The notes beneath the pieces are model-generated. The model saw only the letters and a program-made list of their open reading frames with translations, had not been told where the DNA came from and made no database searches. The position numbers were made by a program, and so were the translations under genes. Positions 63,736 through 64,000 of a stretch of DNA of 64,000 bases are shown here, piece after piece; the first letter of the stretch is position 1, and every line of letters begins with the position of its first letter. This DNA comes from Cololabis saira (lineage: Eukaryota; Chordata; Actinopteri; Beloniformes; Belonidae): NCBI RefSeq assembly GCF_033807715.1, contig NC_084590.1, forward strand, positions 2,330,501-2,394,500. The letters are read 5' to 3'.

Positions 63736-64000
63736 TACAGGTTTGGAATGCTTATGAATGTGGTCGAAAATGCAGATCTTCGTTTATGTGTGGAAGGTTT
63801 TTTTTTTTTTAACAACGATGTAATGTGGATACTCATTTTTTATAAACGAAGGGGGGGAAATACGGGGAAATATTCGGTTTAAAAAATACCCAGCTATTTC
63901 GGATGCATTTAATCAGAAAAAAGAGAAGATAATAAGCCTGATTTCTGTTTAGAAAGTACAAACGTAGACAGATTACAAGTACTCACCCGTTTTTAAGGAG
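63736..64000. other. Intron 11 sequence to window end
   Basis: No feature recognised. Confidence 0.4.

Overview
This window looks like teleost fish nuclear DNA. It holds one recognisable host gene, the 5' three quarters of APPBP2 on the plus strand. The gene spans from 37063 past 62107 and has 11 coding exons in the window. The other signals are typical of fish genomes: Ty3/gypsy LTR elements, L1/Tx1-type and L2-type LINEs, Tc1, hAT and PIF/Harbinger-type DNA transposons, palindromic mariner MITEs, a tRNA-derived SINE, and CA and GGAA microsatellites. I cannot name the species from sequence alone.

Layout. 1-6026: AT-rich low-complexity DNA, several MITEs, a solo-LTR-like insert and a MITE with an internal 30-bp minisatellite. 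6027-12774: a 6.75-kb DNA transposon with 1.36-kb terminal inverted repeats and a 6-bp target duplication (CAATTC). It carries the broken 3' half of an integrase-type (DDE) transposase on the plus strand and, on the minus strand, a HECT ubiquitin-ligase C-lobe that keeps its catalytic cysteine motif. 12939-24183: an old minus-strand gypsy element (TSD GTATT) split by a young plus-strand gypsy element with identical 178-bp LTRs (TSD CAGCT), by a 1.87-kb solo LTR, and by a SINE. 24390-29200: an L1/Tx1-type LINE whose ORF2 is split by a short LTR element lacking pol, with a tRNA-Lys-type primer site. 29758-36560: a GGAA microsatellite split by a second LINE. The CA-rich tail of that LINE has in turn received a hAT element, a Tc1 element and another hAT element.

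APPBP2 begins right after this repeat block. The start codon is at 37063, in a CpG-rich leader with a CRE-like cluster about 320 bp upstream. Introns 1, 2 and 4 are 6-7 kb each and are packed with MITEs and hAT remnants. The exons are clean, with consistent splice phases, and encode 446 codons up to 62107. The C-terminal part of the gene lies beyond the window.

The transposon genes do not act together with APPBP2. The main biological interest is in the layered insertion history, the transposon carrying both an integrase and a HECT lobe, the pol-less LTR element, and micro-rearrangements such as the double inverted insertion inside the Tc1 transposase.
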